Counted from the stretch's first letter, positions 47,735 to 59,613 are shown. The stretch: 64,000 nucleotides of DNA from Climacteris rufus (GCA_013398175.1 VZRZ01004175.1:362640-426639), one strand, 5' to 3'. The notes: generated by a model from the sequence alone, not told the origin. Translations and numbers: made by a program.

Positions 47735-50700
47735 GTATATCCCCATGTGAAAATCTGAAAGTAGTGAAAGCTTTTTAGCTTAATGTTTGCAGCTTTGTAT
47801 ATGTTAGTGCTGTGAGCTTCATTAGACTGTAGATGTATATTTTTTATTTAGAGGTGATGTGCAGAGCTGTAAGTGTCTTTGTACATGTTTATACAAGCTT
47901 TTTTGTCTTCTCACACAGTACAGTTTTCACTGCAAACAAAAGAAAAGACCAAGCTACACATTACATAATTTGTTATGGATGAAAGTGTTTGAGTGTTGTC
48001 ATGAAACCACATGATTTTTCAGCCCATACATATTTTTCATCATCACCAAGCTGGCTGTGGTAACACTAAGGAGAGAGGAGAAAGTTAATCACTTGTCATG
48101 TGTTCTATAAAGTATATTAGCAAAGAAATAAATAAAATACTAGCTTTCCAGTTGCTATTTTATTTAAGGCTCTTCTTTCTGGATTCATATAACTAACAAC
48201 TGCCCACTGTCAATACATAAACTATTTCATCTTTATCCTATTTTCAGTGGAATTCTTGAAAATAATCCAGCCAAAAGAACGGATAATAACAATTATCATC
48301 ATCGTCATTACCCACAACTACAAGCCTATGAATAGTTTTATAGCTCTTGAAGATTTACATTTATTATGTCATAGTCAAGATTGCTGAATATTGAGGTATA
48401 TAGCACAGTCATGTTACAGCCAATTTTTATAAGCTTTTTATAGAACTTCCAGTTGCAGGTCAGTTTCTACATTTGTCTCTCAACAGGTATTAGCCTAAAG
48501 CTTTTGGTATACAAACATCTAAATTCTACTCTTTATCTTATGACTTCCACTCTGATGGAAAGAAAAATGAAAAATTTGATAAATCTTCCTAATGTATCTA
48601 TTGATGCCTTACATCTAGATGAGTTCAACAGGTTTTATAGGATTTCTTCTGATTTACACTAGATTATGTGAGGTGTCATTGAGATAAATAATAAAAAAAC
48701 AAAATTATGGCTGTCTAAAAATATGGAAGGTGTGTTATTTTGCATAACTGAATTAAGAATAACACAACAAATATAACCTATATTACTTCATTTAAAAAGT
48801 GTGTCAAGATGGCACTCAGAATTACTATGCAAGATAAAGCTGCAAGCACAGATTTAACAATAAATTTTCAAAAATATGTGTTTGAAATATGTGTTCTATT
48901 TTCTAAAGTTTTTATTTGTTAACCTATTGTAGTTTGCAATCCCATAGACTTCTTCATTTTGATGAAGAAACCATCTGTCCTACTTAGGATTTTGGCTTGG
49001 TCTGTTTCCATTCAGGATTTTAGTAAGTTTGTTTCCCATTCATACCTTTAGAAACCATGTTGATAAACCTCATGCACAATGCTAGTCCATGCATTCCAGG
49101 TAAGACCTCATCTCTAAGAGGTGTAATACCTCAGAATTCAGGAGCTTCTCACAGAAGTATGTGACCCATCAGGAACATGCTTTAAATTCGTGTATAGACA
49201 AGGTCTGACCGCTTAAGGAGTAGTTGAGGAATTGAATTAATACTTTCTGAAGAAACTGGTGCCTTGGAGAAAAGATTGCTTAATCATTACATTTTTAAAA
49301 CCCCTTTCCAAAAGATGGGTAAGAAATCACAATTTTTACTGTAATAAAACCCATGAAGTGTTAGTGAATTCATTGTTAAGGAACACACAGATTTTCTTCC
49401 GTGTGGTGAACACCAGCAGCTTGCTGCAAAGAAAAAGGCAATTTCAAATCTAGACTTTTTGTGAGTGGGCAGCATTGCTGTTCTTGATAAAAGTCAAAAC
49501 TGTCAATCCCAATGTTATGGCTATTATCCTGATGTCCCTAGCAGCAGTTTGAACATCCCTTTCTGCAGCAAGCTGAGGCACTGGGAAGTGATTTTAGGTG
49601 GGAAATAGTATATAACCTCTTACAGTTAGGGTGATGTTCTGCTCTTGCCCCAAGGAATAACAGCCTTCCAGAAGCAGGCACAGCCTATGCACACTGCCTT
49701 AGTAGTGGCCAGGGTGGCACCAGCTCAGGATCAGCCCATTTCTATTAGATTACACTATGGTTTGAACCCTGTGGTTAGCCAAGATAAGAGGTAAAACTAA
49801 AAGTTTACAAGGACTCCTGATGAGTTTTTCCAACAGTACTGTAATTTTCTCTCTAATAGGCTTCTCTCTGATGGAAGCTAATGTTCTTCTCATTCATTTT
49901 CTTCTAAAATATCTATTTTCAAGTATGCTGATTGGAGCCTTTTCTATAAAGCACATTGCTGAGCTTTGATGCTGCTGATTTGGTCTAAAATTAAGATTAT
50001 AGCCCTTCTAATCTTTGGTGGAGATTTGTACTCACTTTCTTCTTAGACCTACATTTAGAGTCCCGAAAGTAGATGTTGTTTTGATTCACACTTTACTGAA
50101 ACTTCATATACAGGAAAAATAAAGGTATAATTCATTGATTTTGATTAGAAATATGTATGAATATGCAAATACTCATATTAGTATTGATATATGAAAGATT
50201 AATGATTTTAGTGCACTAATAGAAATATTGATATATTTCAGAGACTAGATATGTAAGACAAGAACTTGTGTTTCAGTGATGTTTTAAAACAGAAAAAAAT
50301 CATTCTACAAAGACAACTTTTAAAAACACTTCAGTTTTACATTTAAAAGGAAGGAAATCTAACAAATTCATGAAGGTAAAAAACAGGAGTGGATTGGTTT
50401 GGACTAATTATAATAAATTGTTAAAGGAGCTATACAGATAGGGATTAGTTAATTTTAGGATATTTTTCTAACCTGAATCAATTGAAATCTGATGATTCTC
50501 AGATTAAAAGACCCTCATTTAGTAATTAGTTTTACTAGAACAAGGGTGTTCTGTTGCATAATTCATATTAATGACATGCATAAGAAGGACATTATGTGGG
50601 TTTCTATAATTCTAGGTGTGAAACTGAACATATTAAAATATTAAAAATAGTTTAAACAATTAGATTTTCATACTTGTCTTCATACTCAGGCTGTACTCTG

Positions 50701-52317
50701 TTTAGTGCCTCTTGTGCGTCTTGGACCTTGATTGTATCAACTGGCAGTCATTTACTTCATTTATGTTGAAAATAAATCTCTCTCCCATGAAACACTTAAT
50801 TTTTCATCCCGACCCTGAAATATTATTGTTCTATTCTGACATAAGTACAAATAAGTTATTGTAACACATGCTGTTTCCTGAACCAGTCTACTCTGCCTTC
50901 TGCATAACTGTTCTAGAAAATACTGACTTTTCATTAGAGGAACAACGAAACTAAAGCACTGACATCATCTCAAAGTGTATAATAAGATCTTCAATATATT
51001 TTGCTGCTTGGGAAGAGAAATGTTGGCATAAATATGAAGTCCAGAAATACTGCAATTAAAAATAGAAACTACTTATTTTAATCAGTAAGCTCAGATATTT
51101 GTGTAAATATCACTATGTGGTATCTTAACAAACCGAGTCACATTTATTACTGATGTCAGGAATGTCCTTTGTCTTTAAATGGGTTATCATTCTAACATGG
51201 CAGTGAAACCATGGAAAGGAAGACTAGAAGGGATGCAGTTAAATCGGATGAGTAAGAGCTGGGATTCTTCTGTCATTTGTTTTGTTTTGGTGAAGGGTTT
51301 TATTATTTTCATGTGTACAAACAACAGAAAATGCTGCAAATAAGGTTCAGTTCCTTAAACTAAAATTCATTAGCTTTCATATTGGTCTATCAGATAATCT
51401 TTACTCATTTATTCCTGCTGTTTAGTCTTCCACAAATTTTATTTTATTGAAGTAAACCAAACAAGAATTCATTATATTGAAAGATGAAGGTGAACTGATC
51501 CTACTGACAGTGCCCTTAATTTCTTGGATTTTCCTCTTTAACGAGGATATTCAATCAAACTGATAACTATTTTTTTTCATGCTGAAGTTTCCGGAATCAA
51601 CTGTCTCCCATTAGAACACAGTTTCTGCATTTATCTTCCTGAGAATTTGAACAACCTTTGAGTAGCTGATCATTCATCAGTGAACACTAATGGGACTTCA
51701 GTATTTTCAGCAAATGTCTCTTTGTGGGTCTGACTGAGGGAAAAATTACTTCTGTTGAAACTGTTGGCAACAGAAATGCACAGCATCTAGAGCACACACT
51801 GTACCTACACTATGTTTTTATTGCTATCAAAGTAAAATAGAAATTTATGTATCAAATCTATGCAGTTAAGACAATTTGACTTGCACTTAAAAGAAAAATT
51901 TAAACTTAAGTCTGAGATCTCCAGAACATGCACAGATATTCCAAACATGCATGTGCCAGTTGGACTGATATGCTGATCCCAGGTGCACTGTTCATTGCTT
52001 AAATATTGTCTTCTTTCTGGGGCTTGCATTTGATACCAGATTACAAAGATCTGTTTTTTTCCTGTTCCCTCTTTACCTTGTTTTTAAAAACAACATTCAA
52101 GAGGTCAGTAAACGTTAGCATGGCTATGAATTTAAGTATTTATTTAAACATATCTGAACAAGAGGCACTGATAATGACAAAAACATGTGCATTTTAACAA
52201 AAGAATTTAGAAATAACTCCTAACTTTGCACAAAGTAGATAAATAGATTTGCAAGTTTAGATGACCAGTCATTAATCTCTTCTGACCAGAGCTTGTTATA
52301 TCGTATATGTCCTCTTG

Positions 52318-52956
52318 TGCCACAGCTGAATTCGTGGGTTCTTGGAAGCCCGAGCAGCAATCCCGTGACTCGGGAGAAGCCCCTGCCTCTTGCAGTCCCC
52401 GTTCAGGGTCGTGGGTCCTTCTGTCTTCCGGGTTGGTGCTGGCCCGGTCCACGAGCAGTTTTTTGATGCAGTGAGAAATGACGAGCTCGGAAGAGTTCTT
52501 TTCCACTAAATGTCCAGAAGGTTTTATTTACTGAAGCTGCATGGGAGCGGACATAGACACGTCCAGCCATCAGGATGCCCTTTTACACGGGGGCGTGGGG
52601 GAAGGACACCTGGGCGAGAACCAATGGCTGCGGGGGGCTGGCGTGACGTCAGCAGTCCGTCAGAGTCACCGGCCAATCACGTGAGAGTCCGTACACAGGG
52701 GAACTACCAATGGGATTGCCTTCTCAGACAGAGACCGCCCCCGCGCCGTGCCAGCCCACACTTGCCCGGACAGGGAGCGGAGCAGGGGAGAAGAGACGTG
52801 GCCGCTGAGTGCCCACGATCCCGGAAGAAAGCAGGGGAAACGCGGCGGCTGCGCATTGGCCCTGGGTCTGGGCCTGGGCCGTGCACTTCGGACCAGACAC
52901 CCACACGGGCGGGGGAGCTGTACTGGCTGCCAGCCCCGCCTATATCCACCACAACA
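52318..52956 (-). repeat. Solo LTR C, ERVK-like, antisense, perfect 6-bp TSD
   Basis: It starts TGCCACAGCTGAATTCGTGG and ends ATCCACCACAACA, flanked by CTCTTG at 52312-52317 and 52957-52962. Minus-strand AATAAA is at plus 52523-52528 (TTTATT). Very GC- and CpG-rich U3 (52560-52940) with CCAAT/ATTGG elements. It shares the 'GAAGAGTTCTTTTCCACTAAATGTCCAGAAGGTTTTATT' layout with LTR D but is clearly a different subfamily. 639 bp. The 158-codon + strand frame across it is a GC-rich chance frame. Confidence 0.83.
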
Positions 52957-52974
52957 CTCTTGTACACGATTAAG

Positions 52975-53533
52975 TGCTGTGGGTAGAAAGCGCGAGTAAC
53001 TCAGAGTCTTTTGTGTTGGTCCCGTTTGCCTAAATAACGCGACTCCGGCCTTATCTAGTCTCCGATCAGAGGCAAGCCGAGCATCAGAACTCCCGCAGAA
53101 TCTTGGCTTAGCTCACGCACAGCGGTTTAATTTATGCAGGGAAATAAAGAGAACAAGAAAGGGTTCTTTCCGCTTATCGCCAGTAGGTTTTATTCCTGGA
53201 ATATGCTGCAGAGAAGACGGCCAAAATGGCGACCGGGGCGTGTTATAAAACTAGGGTGAGGGGAGGGCAGTCGGGAGAGCCAATCACTGCGGAGGACCAC
53301 AATGATTGACAGGAGCACCGGCCAGTGAGCCAGCTGTCTGTAGCTGGCATGGGAACCAATGAGCTGTTCCCCTGGGCCGGGACAGCCCCTGCCAGCCGGG
53401 CTGTGCCATCCCAGCTGCCGCGCGGGGGCGGGGAAAGGACCAACACCGCGCGGGGGGGAAAGGAACTGGCACCCCCCAGCCCCGGCCCGGCGGGAACGGT
53501 CCGGTCGCAAGCCACGCTCAGAGGACCGCAACA
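52975..53533 (-). repeat. Solo LTR D, ERVK-like, antisense, perfect 6-bp TSD
   Basis: It starts TGCTGTGGGTAGAAAGCGCG and ends GGACCGCAACA, flanked by ATTAAG at 52969-52974 and 53534-53539. 559 bp. Minus-strand AATAAA is at plus 53189-53194, and a TATA-like TTATAA is at 53243-53248. Between them a CAAAATGGCGACC motif (about 53221-53233) reads GCCATTTTG on the transcribed strand, a YY1-type core. Same family as LTRs A and B. Confidence 0.85.
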
Positions 53534-55974
53534 ATTAAGTCTTCTTGTATATAGTTAAAGAAGCATCCTTCAAAATTCATAAATGTGAAGACATCAGCAA
53601 CTGCAGAATTCAGTTCTTTCACGGTAGTCAGGGAAAGAGATCTCACTGGTAAAAATATGTGAGGTGTTTCTCACTTTATATCATTCTGCTTCTCTCTTTA
53701 AGTCATTTGCTTTTCTTGCACTTTTCTTTCTGAATAAATGACCCTTTTAGTGCTTAATATTTTCTCCATTTAAGATCTGTAATCAAGTCACCCTTCAAAC
53801 TTACTTAGCAAATAGATTGAGTGTGACATCAGGTTTGGGAAAGATAGAATAAAAATCTCAAACCACCAGTTCTCCAGAATTCCATTTATTGACTTGATTT
53901 GTCACAGTCATCAGGCATGGATGTTCAGATGAAATAATGCTGCTCTTGCTCGTCATATAAGATGCTGATTACAATGAAATATAAAGTAAAGGAATATAAA
54001 ACATAATTAATGTCAATGATTAAGGAAAAATTCCAGCTCAAGACTGAATTATTCTTAAAAGACATTAGTAGATGTGACTTGTGTTTTAGACCATGAGTGC
54101 AGTTGCTGCCTCAATATCTTCATTTAAATTGATAGCCCTTGACCTGGTTAGGTAATTGGCTACCAATTTCCACTAAATATACCATTTTTTCCAAAGTAAC
54201 AAAAAAAAAAAAAAATTGCTCTGTTTACAAGGAGATGCTGAGGAGAAAAGAAGTATTAATTTTTTTTTGTTTTTTTTCTCCATCCTTGAACCATGCCCTC
54301 CTTCATCTGATTTTCCCAACTGGCATTCATTGTTCTGTGCTATTTTGTTCATTTAGTCTTGCCTTGTTCTAATAATCCCATTCAGCACCATTTTTTAACA
54401 AAAGACTAAGAAATGCTTGGTAATGGTGGCAGAAAAAGCATGGAGGAGTGAATGGATTCAGGGATAGAAATAATGTCAGGAAAAACTCATTATTCTGTTC
54501 AGCTAGTGAAACTACACTTTCTGTCTTTCCTTGGGGTAGAGCAAATGGGATCTCTGTTTTGCTCATTTTCCTTCTGATTATTAATGTGGATAGGGCAGGA
54601 GCACCCATTGTTGTCAAATATGCCTAATAAAGGAGAAAAATTAGGGTGAGCATTGATATATAACCTCATCTATGAGTACTGCTGGGGTACAATGTTGCAC
54701 TGAAGTAGAACAGGACAGCTAAATAGCAAATTGAAGAATAAGAAAAAAAATTGACCAATGCCCCTCACTTCATGTTGCAAATGTTCTCTTATATATGCAC
54801 TAATACCAATCAATCACCTTCTTCTGAGAAATGGCCTTCTTAGCTTTTTCTGTTAGCAAGCCCTTACATCTGCAAGTTGCAATATACTGTAAATTTGGTT
54901 ACTATGGTGATGAGGGATAGCAAAAAATTTGTGAAAGATTCTTTGAATGTCCTCTGATGCTAAAGAGAAGTGAATAATCTGTCATGAAAGATAGATCCTA
55001 TACATTTTGCTTTATTGGAATCAGTATTTCTATAGAACTGAATGATAAAAAGGAGAATGTGTTTTGACCCTTTTTCTGCTCATGGAATTTTCTTATACAG
55101 CATCTGTTGCATCAGTTGTTCTGGCATATAATAGAGACAGAGTGTGATATTTCAGCCTCCTGGTAAATGTTGTTCCACATACTTACAGTTGCTTTAATAG
55201 CAAGTCTATTCATATTTAAATTATTAGAAGTTCACATACTTATCTATTAAGTGGTTTATAATTAATTAGTTCTGGTAATTAGTCCTGTTTATCCTGCAGT
55301 TTACAACTTGAGTTAAAAGTATTCTGTTTACCATTTCAAAAATGTGCATCTTTTTGTAAAGCATAATTTATTATTTTATGAATGTCTGTTTTTAAGTCAG
55401 TTGATTCAAGTAACTAACAAAATGTGGAATCAATCTATATTGCTACTTCAGAAGGGGGATTTATTATGAAGCTAATATTATTGCTACAGCAAATTGCTAA
55501 AAAAATTGTCTGATGTAATTTGTAAGTGTGTGTTAGGGAAGTGGTTTAAATCAGAGCACCAAAGTACAAAATATGTAAAAAGCTTATTTGCTACATAATT
55601 TTCCAGAAGTAAATGGAAATAAATTCTTAGCTGCTGTGTCTTTGACATCACAGTATTAAAACAGGCAATTATCAAAAATACTTAGGCGGTTCATAAATGT
55701 TAAGGTATGTAGGCAGATTAGTAAAGTCCTGCCTAGGGTTAAAAGAATTTAAGAGAACATGTGAACATGGACATATGAGAAACTGCTGAGTTTAACAAAT
55801 GACCGAGTAAGTGGCTGACAAATGTTGTAGGGGACCACCATGAACAAGGACTGCATTTCCCAGACAGTAAAGGAGAATTTTGTCAGAGACATGAAAACTT
55901 CACAGATACTTAAAAAGGGTGACTTGGGGAAATTTTGCAGATTATTTTCTTGCAAGGTCAACAGAACCTGGGTA

Positions 55975-56670
55975 ACATGTTGTGCTGACCGCTGGCTGCC
56001 TGGTGGCCTGGCAGATGACAAGGATTGGTGTCCCAGCAGCGGGCAAACCAAAATCCTGTCAGCAGCTGGCAATGCTGTCTGCAGGTGGCTCAATGAAAGG
56101 CTGGCTGCAGTGAAGGTGTTGCTAGGCAACAGGAGAGGGTGAAGGAAGAGAGAGGGACTCTTTCCTTGTCTGCAATCCCAACTTTATCCCAGCCCTGGAG
56201 GGCAGAAGGTCTGATTGAAAGGGTAGACCAAGGAGAAGAGCCGGTTGGGAACAGTTACAGCCCCTTTTAAACAGCGCAGGAGAAGGGGAGGAACAAAGGG
56301 ACAAACCAATGGGAAAATGACAAGAGGTGAAAGGGAACCAATAACAGTGGGTTGGGGGAGGAACACATGTGAATCAGCCAATAGAGAACCGAATAGGACA
56401 AAACTTTCTGGAACTTAATACATAGGCAACTAATCTCATTAAGAAACATAGCGGCCTGAACCAATGGGGTCAAAGGAACAAAGAAACTTCTGGAAGAGGG
56501 GGAGGAGATGCTGCGGGAGTGGCACCTAATGGGAGGCAACCCTACACTGGGGTCCTGCCCTTGGATCCGCCCTCAGTGTCAGAGTCCTGGGCGGGGAAAT
56601 CCACCCACTTGATGTCATTCGCTCCCAAAGTGGGCTGGGCCACCACAACCGTAACAGTTTCTTTTCTTTA
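55975..56670 (-). repeat. Probable LTR with repeated CCAAT boxes, antisense
   Basis: A GC-richer block begins TGTTGTGCTGACCGCTGG (about 55978) and ends near GGGCTGGGCCACCACAACCG (about 56650). The polyadenylation-type AACTTTATCCC lies near 56170 for the minus strand. Several 'ACCAATGGGAAAATG', 'GAACCAATAACAG', 'AGCCAATAGAGAACC', 'TGAACCAATGGGG' segments resemble the U3 of the LTR at 60380-61010. Ends are approximate. Confidence 0.5.
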
Positions 56671-57058
56671 CAACTGCTGTAACATCTTTCCTAGTGGGGA
56701 GTGATGGACCTTTAAACTAGAATAGCCAGCAACCAGAATGACATCCAGATCTTTAATGACTCAAGCTCTGAGCCAGCAAGTCAGCAAACAGCTCAGAATC
56801 TGGGAATGGATATAAAACAGACTTAAAATCTATTCTGATCCTTGAGGGATCCACTAATGCGGTTTTATCTTTGTATTTAGAAGACAAGGGAGTGTGTTTG
56901 TTCATTGTTGAACTTCAGTGCTAACTAGCCAGAGATGAGGAAGAAGTTTGAGCCAACATTGCTGTTTATGCTTGTGTGACTGCTGTTTGTATTTATGAAA
57001 GGGAAAAGACACTGTTCTTCATCATGATCCACATAGCCAATATGTTTGTAGTATGTAT

Positions 57059-57095
57059 GTGTGTGTGTGTGTGTTAGAGAGAGAGAGAGAGAGAG
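57059..57095. repeat. (GT)n–(AG)n compound microsatellite
   Basis: About eight GT units followed by about ten AG units, 520 bp upstream of the third coding exon. Likely polymorphic. Confidence 0.88.
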
Positions 57096-57613
57096 ATTGT
57101 GTGTTTTCTTACTGAGAGCACATTCAGTTTCAGTAGTGGCTGGATCTATAAATAGGAACAGGAATAACCTTCTGGTCTGAGAGTCCACTGAATTCAGCTT
57201 CCCTTGACAATAACTGCTGTGAGTGAGATGTTCAGTGACTGTTCAATGTCCCCTGGGACTATGGCTCTAGTTCACCTCCTTCCTTTGCTACAGATCAGGT
57301 TAGTCACTCCCAGAGATTCCTGCCATGTTAATTGACCAAAAGAGATAAAAAATACAGGAGTGGGTTAAGTTCTTTACTTTTTAAATGGTGATAGCTTACA
57401 CATGTCCCAGTCAGTAACTGGAGCTTCACAGTGTACAGAATTTTAGAAAAACACAAGTAATCAAAGCGTCTCAATCCCACAACAAAATTAAAAAAAAAAA
57501 AAAGAGATAAATAATAGGGAAACACAATGTAGTAAAAAAAGTAATGTCAAAGAGCATGTCAAGAGGCACCATTCACTCCAACACTCTGTAATTTTTTATA
57601 TTTATTTTTTTAG

Positions 57614-57807
57614 GTCCATTTTGTGAGGAACCTGGTGATCCTTGTGCATCTCAGCCATGCCTGAATGGAGGTATATGCCAATATAATCAGTCTGGATACA
57701 TTTGCAATTGCCCTTCTGGTTTCCTTGGTCACAACTGTGAAATTGATGTCAATGAATGTTCTTCAAGGCCGTGTCAGAACAGAGGTACATGTATCGATTT
57801 GCCAAAC
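57614..57807 (+). CDS. EYS: EYS third coding exon: end of EGF3, EGF4, first half of EGF5
   Basis: 194 nt, entering in phase 1 and leaving in phase 0, no stops, strong donor AAC|GTAAGT and a T-rich acceptor. It encodes residues 290-354. C293 completes EGF3. EGF4 has the full set C300, C305, C311, C320, C322, C331. EGF5 opens with a calcium-binding type signature D-V-N-E-C (334-338), then C343, C349 and D351. The length equals human exon c.863-1056 as I recall. In the human protein, as I remember it, the matching EGF4/5 region is degenerate with cysteines missing, whereas here both are intact. The product is part of the secreted photoreceptor matrix protein; 194 nt is not a multiple of three, so skipping would shift the frame. 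Confidence 0.93.
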
Positions 57808-59485
57808 GTAAGTATAAATGTTAGAGATCCCTATTTGAACAGAAAATCATAAAATGGCAGCATCGTAGAATGATTTGGGCTGGAAGGGACCTTTAAATAT
57901 CATCTATTTCCAACTTTTCTCTTACATTAGATCAGGTTGCTGAAAGTTCCATCAAACCCAATCTTGAACACTTCCAGGGATGGGGCGTTTACAACTTTCC
58001 CCCTATCACACTAATTTAGTAACAATGATCATGTGTGGGACGATGTCAGAGGCCTTGCAGAAGTCAAACTAAATGGTATCAGTTGGTCTTTCCTTACCCA
58101 TCAATGTAATCACTACATCATTGAAAGCCACCATTAGTCAGACATCGTTTATCCTTTGTGAAGCCATGTTGGCTGTTTCTAATCACCTCCCTGTCATCCA
58201 TATGCCTTGACATACCTTCCAGGAGGCTCTGTTCCATGAAAGTTTCAAAATATTTGATTCTAATGTAAGTTTTCTAATTAGCTTTGTATGCTTCATAGAG
58301 AAACACAGCATTGTCTGAGTCCTGTTTATAATGTTTTTATGATAAAAGTCCCCCAAATTCCATATTTCGTGTCAAATGCTTAGTGATCACTTAAGGAACT
58401 ACCAATATTGTTTTATTTCAATTTTTCTCTCCCTAATAAAATCTTTCGACATAAACATCAGGCATCAGTGGTCTTTATTAACTAGTGATTGTCTCTTGTT
58501 CTTGCTTTTCATATATTGCAAATAGCAGTGATTATACAGAATCAAAACACTGAAAGAAGTGTTCAAAAGCCCAGTTATCACATACCAAAAAACAAAAAAA
58601 ATAGAGACATTTAAATTTTAAATTGCTGAACAAATAGATTTCTGAGTTGTGCAACCTGTCTAAATATTTTGTCTACTAGTTATACTAGCACACACTATTT
58701 TGTACAATATACAAACAGATGCAGTAATTTGTTTCACACATATAGAAATCTCTCAATAGGAATTGAAGCTCCCTGATAATACTTTTAAGAGCAGTTCTAA
58801 AGAAACACCTAACCACTTCCAATTTCATTAGGGGAACAAACCCCTTTAGTTTTTTCCTTTATTTTTTGACTTCAAAAGACCTATAAAGTGCATAGAACAA
58901 CAAGGGTGGCAGTGTCAGCTCTAAGTATTTTCTTTTGTAAAACAGCTACTTACTGTTCAAATTAGAGATTGCAGTAACTGACAGATGACTTTCAGCATTA
59001 TAGAGAAGCACATTTTCTGTGCTTTATATTGAAGGGGGAAAAGGATACAAGGATACACACGATTTTCTTTCCTCCTTTAGTTAGGAACACTGGTGTCTGA
59101 TGCACCTTATGTACTGTTACTCTTTAATAAATGCAAACATTACATTGGAACAAAATCAGAAATTAGGGAAAAACCTAAGTGAATTATAACATTCCTTCTT
59201 GATTTAGTTATGAGATTACAAAGCTGCTAATTTTAAAGCTGATATATTTCCAGCTAGCATATCCAAGTCTGGTATAATCTGTGCTGGAAGGCCTATTCTA
59301 CTTGTTCTAATTTAAGTTTGTAACCTGTCTGAGGCTAGAACTGCTGTTTGTTCTGTCTCTGTAGACTTCTTAATATCATGAAACCTTGTTCTAGTTAGGG
59401 CCTCTCTAGTAATGGATGCAAACACTAAATTTTGTATTGTCTTGGGTACAACAAATGATTATTTATAATTTTTCTCTTCCTATAG
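57808..59485 (+). other. EYS: EYS intron between third and fourth coding exons
   Basis: 1,678 bp, donor GTAAGT, acceptor TTTCTCTTCCTATAG with a good polypyrimidine tract. Its first 440 bp hold an antisense CR1; the rest is AT-rich with nothing recognised. Confidence 0.88.
57845..58250 (-). repeat. CR1 LINE, antisense, 3' end joined to an internal reverse-transcriptase fragment
   Basis: 57845-58020 is the CR1 3' end (GTAGAATGATTTGGGCTGGAAGG … CTTGAACACTTCCAGGGATGG). 58030-58250 reads, on the minus strand, as a decayed part of the CR1 reverse-transcriptase frame, with the recognisable run H-G-F-T-K-D-K preceded by a methionine-glutamate-glutamine start of the block. Stops and frameshifts follow. 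The intervening CR1 sequence has been deleted. Confidence 0.78.
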
Positions 59486-59613
59486 GATGTGACATGTATC
59501 TGTATGCCAATATTTACTGGCAAGTTCTGTGAGAGGATATTGAATCCATGTGAATTATTGCCTTGCTCAAATAATGCAACTTGCATAGCTCAACAGCAAA
59601 ACTATAACTGCCG
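59486..59613 (+). CDS. EYS: EYS fourth coding exon: end of EGF5, start of EGF6
   Basis: 128 nt, phase 0 to phase 2, no stops, donor CCG|GTAAGA. It encodes residues 355-396 plus two bases of an arginine-type codon. C358, C360 and C369 complete EGF5. EGF6 opens with C376, C381, C387 and C396, with a sequon N384-A-T. The last two cysteines of EGF6 must come from the next exon, which is not in the window. The length equals human exon c.1057-1184 as I recall. EGF5 has the acidic D-V-N-E-C signature but a valine where calcium-binding EGFs usually have an aromatic residue. Confidence 0.92.

Larger units (their letters stand above)
11868..57613 (+). other. EYS: 45.7-kb EYS intron, filled with nested retroelements
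   Basis: It runs from donor GTAAGA at 11868 to acceptor TTTATATTTATTTTTTTAG ending at 57613. EYS is known for very large introns. I found no additional EGF-type exon inside it, and the flanking exons join in the phase expected from human EYS, so none is missing. It contains about 15 solo LTRs, several CR1 fragments, simple repeats, an assembly gap (41239-41674) and a single-N join (40400). Stretches not listed as repeats hold AT-rich sequence in which I see nothing: about 12930-15030, 17935-19420, 20335-22030, 23300-27415, 28490-29070, 29450-31829, 32425-39778 (apart from entries at 35048 and 36345), 44430-47465, 47741-52311 and 53540-55970. Confidence 0.88.

Noticed and set aside
52957..52974. 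LTRs C and D as a tandem provirus remnant sharing one integration
   Set aside because: Each has its own perfect 6-bp duplication and they belong to different subfamilies, so two integrations are needed.
52510..53558. GC-rich open frames on both strands, up to 158 codons
   Set aside because: They fall inside two solo LTRs bounded by target-site duplications. High GC explains the absence of stops; no protein family is recognisable.
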